Shown in pieces: positions 61,990-64,000 of a DNA stretch of 64,000 nt (position 1 is its first letter; every line of letters begins with the position of its first letter). Origin of the DNA: Pagrus major (lineage: Eukaryota; Chordata; Actinopteri; Spariformes; Sparidae); assembly GCF_040436345.1 (NCBI RefSeq), contig NC_133238.1:14531147-14595146 (forward strand), given 5' to 3'. The position numbers and the translations under genes were made by a program. The notes beneath the pieces are model-generated. The model was not told the DNA's origin. It saw only the letters and a list, made by a program, of their open reading frames with translations, and made no database searches.

Positions 61990-62716
61990 CTAAACACCAC
62001 ACAGACACACTGAGGAGGAACCAGAACTGGACCAGAAGAACCCAAATCCAGGATAAAGAGGTTCAGTGAATGTGGTGCTGAAGGTGTGGAGGTGGATCAG
62101 TGAGTCAGAGGAGACTCTGTAGAAGGACAGAGTGCCAGCAGGACAGTCCGTATACACTGCTGCTCTACCAGAGGGGGAGGAGGAGGAGGAGGAGGAGGAG
62201 GAGGAGGAGATGTCTGTTTCTCTGTTATTGTGCAAGACAGAGTAACCACCATAACAGCAGTCCAGACTCCAGGACTGATCATTACATCCAAACTCACTGT
62301 CTCCTCTCCTGCTGATTCTTCTGTAACTCACTGATATAGAAACTCTTCCTCTCCACTCGACCTCCCAGTAACAGCGACCAGTCAGACCAGTTCTACACAG
62401 CAGCTGAGGATACAAGGTCTCAAACCTCTCTGGATGATCAGGATATGACTGATCCTCCTCCACACGTGTCATCTTCCTGTTGTTGTCAGACAGTTCGATG
62501 TATCTGTTGACTGTGTTTGTGTCGACTGTGAGCTCACAGGAATCTGATGGAGAGAAAAAGACACAACACAGCTGCAGTTATTAATGTATCATCAGTGTGG
62601 TGATGACATCACAGATGTGACTGAGTGATGTCACAGTGTGAAGCTGAATCAAAGTAAAAACACACTCACACTTCCTCAGACCTGGTGTCAACCATCGGAC
62701 TCCAGCAGGCTCCACC
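61990..62716 (-). CDS. 3' exons of an NLR/TRIM-type gene with PRY-SPRY (B30.2) domain
   Basis: Partial gene. Exon 62716-62670 encodes VEPAGVRWLTPGLRK and joins in phase (AAGT|AT) to 62543-61990, which encodes YSCELTVDTNTVNRYIELSD, then ERFETLYPQLLCRTGLTGRCYWEVEW and a complete SPRY ending GSSSVCLCGV. The linker RWLTPGLRKYSCELTxDxNTVNR is typical of fish NLRC3-like proteins, where a B30.2 domain follows LRRs; a finTRIM is less likely. Upstream LRR, NACHT or RING exons are not in the window and may lie beyond 64000. The SPRY contains an uncommon run of about eleven serines encoded by an (AGG)n-type tract at 62170-62210. The frame is open throughout, so it may be functional. Confidence 0.8.
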
Positions 62717-64000
62717 CTGAAAGGAGGAGGGGGGTCAGAGCAGCACATCCTCTTTCAGCATGCAAACATGGACATGACATGACTCATACACAGAAACACA
62801 ACATGTCCATCAGGCTGCTTCTCCCTGTTTCCCTGAACCTCTTCACCTCTGCCACTCTCCTCACACACTGAGACTGAGCCACAGGATGTTGGTGTGTGTG
62901 AAAGAGGACGACAACATGTGAGGACACACACAAACCTCTGTTTGGATTTATGACTTCATCTTTATGTTATTGGATGTTGCTGCTGTTTCCTGTGGGCTAC
63001 CTGACGCTTGCTGTCTGATCCAATGTCAGCTTGTGCTTATGTTTGTATATTACAGGACTTTTGGATTTGGATGTCAGAACTTTTGAGGTCAGATTCCTGT
63101 TTGAAGCTTCCAGGGCTTTTCTGAATCTCACCTGCACAGTCTGCTTTTTGTTCTCGCTGTGTTTCTGCTGCTTTGTTTCACTGTGCAAAGAAACAAATAC
63201 AGTTTATACGTAATAAATCATCAGAAAACGTTGGACGTTGGTTCCCGACCTCTGCCACAAAACCAAGAGACAGAGACTCCCAGACTGTTTCCCTCCAGAA
63301 GCTCACAAGTGTCACTGAAGCTGTTTGTGGTAGAAACAGCATCATTTCATGTGTTCATGTTCATGTTCCTATAGTTTGGTGCTGGATTGATATCTGATGG
63401 ATGTTACAGCAGTAATAGTTACTGTGAGGAGAACTTCATGTCATGTTTGATGCCATTAAAACACAACAAATGACAGAAAATGTCTCTTAGTTTGAAATCT
63501 GCTGTGGTAAACATGATGTGTCCAGATGTGACAGAGGAACATCTGACTATGAAGCCAGGAATCTGTCTTTCTGTCTGTCTGTCTGTCTGTGGTCCACATG
63601 TCTCCAGAACCGTTCATCCAGTCTACTTTATACTTGGCAGGTTTGTTGCTGAGGACTCACAGAAGTGCAGCGTTGACTTTGAATTCAATGTTAGAAGTTT
63701 TTAGGGCCGCGACAACTGACCCTTTGAATCCATTATAAAAACAGCTGCCGACCAGTTTCACGGTGGATTAGTCGGTTGACGTTACGATGCAGGCGCTGTG
63801 GCACGGAGCGAGCTGTTTCACTTCATAGTCAAAGACGGTCGAGCCGAAGATACGTCAGGAAAACACATTCAGTGCAGCAGTTCTGGTCTCCTGCGGTGGG
63901 GAGCAGTAAGCCAGCCAATGGCGCCTCGCGTAGCTCAGGTGATGAAACAGGAAGCTACTCGGAGTCGCGCCGTCTCCTTTCTGAATCGGCTCCGTTAGCG
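62717..64000. other. upstream intron or flank of the NLR/TRIM-type gene
   Basis: No LRR or other exon recognised. The block 63480-63700 contains gaaccgttcatccagtctac and acttggcaggtttgttgctg, words of a common fish interspersed repeat. The last 300 bp is GC-rich (tggcgcctcgcgtagctcag) with an open frame I cannot identify. Confidence 0.4.

Overview
The window is teleost (ray-finned fish) nuclear DNA, most likely from a percomorph. The evidence is intron-rich vertebrate genes, a pro-opiomelanocortin without gamma-MSH, a fish-type NLR/B30.2 gene end, fish LINE, Tc1 and Ty3/Gypsy elements, dense (CA)n/(TG)n tracts, and interspersed repeats rich in the word GTTAGCATGCTAA. Most of the single-frame open reading frames are exons. 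I rebuilt gene models by eye from splice sites, reading frame and family knowledge. For every model called complete, the summed exon lengths divide by three.

Left part (0.7-15 kb, minus strand): three tandem vitamin-K-dependent clotting proteases with the same eight-exon plan (signal, propeptide/Gla, 25-bp hydrophobic exon, EGF1, EGF2, activation linker, His exon, Asp/Ser exon). From right to left they are a factor VII (12.5-15.0 kb, signal exon not found), a second active factor VII-like enzyme (6.2-10.9 kb) and a factor VII-like protein whose catalytic serine and S1-pocket aspartate are both replaced (0.7-5.3 kb, resembling the fish factor VIIi).

Centre left (16.5-28.8 kb): an ADP-ribosylglycohydrolase (J1-crystallin-like) on the minus strand lies head to head with SETDB2, a histone H3K9 methyltransferase, on the plus strand. 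A CREG-family secreted glycoprotein follows SETDB2 in the same direction.

Centre (28.8-36 kb): repeat-rich DNA with a 24-copy 37-bp minisatellite that has a six-unit higher-order pattern, a foldback element, a MITE, a rearranged Tc1-like remnant and one isolated Pro/Met-rich candidate exon.

Right part: efr3b (36.0-48.5 kb, 22 exons, 796 codons) carries a large 5'-truncated LINE in its next-to-last-but-one intron. pomca lies tail to tail with it (49.8-52.1 kb, minus strand, TATA promoter boxed in by microsatellites). The efr3b-pomc adjacency is conserved with human 2p23. Beyond it lie repeat DNA with a cluster of tRNA-like modules, a Ty3/Gypsy LTR retrotransposon with two 279-bp LTRs that look identical (55.8-60.7 kb), and the 3' exons of an NLR/TRIM-type gene with a PRY-SPRY domain (62.0-62.7 kb, minus strand).

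Functionally this is a chance neighbourhood: blood clotting, ADP-ribose chemistry, heterochromatin marking, lysosomal/secreted glycoprotein, PI4-kinase anchoring at the plasma membrane, and pituitary hormone precursor. All homology statements are from memory of the families; no search was run.
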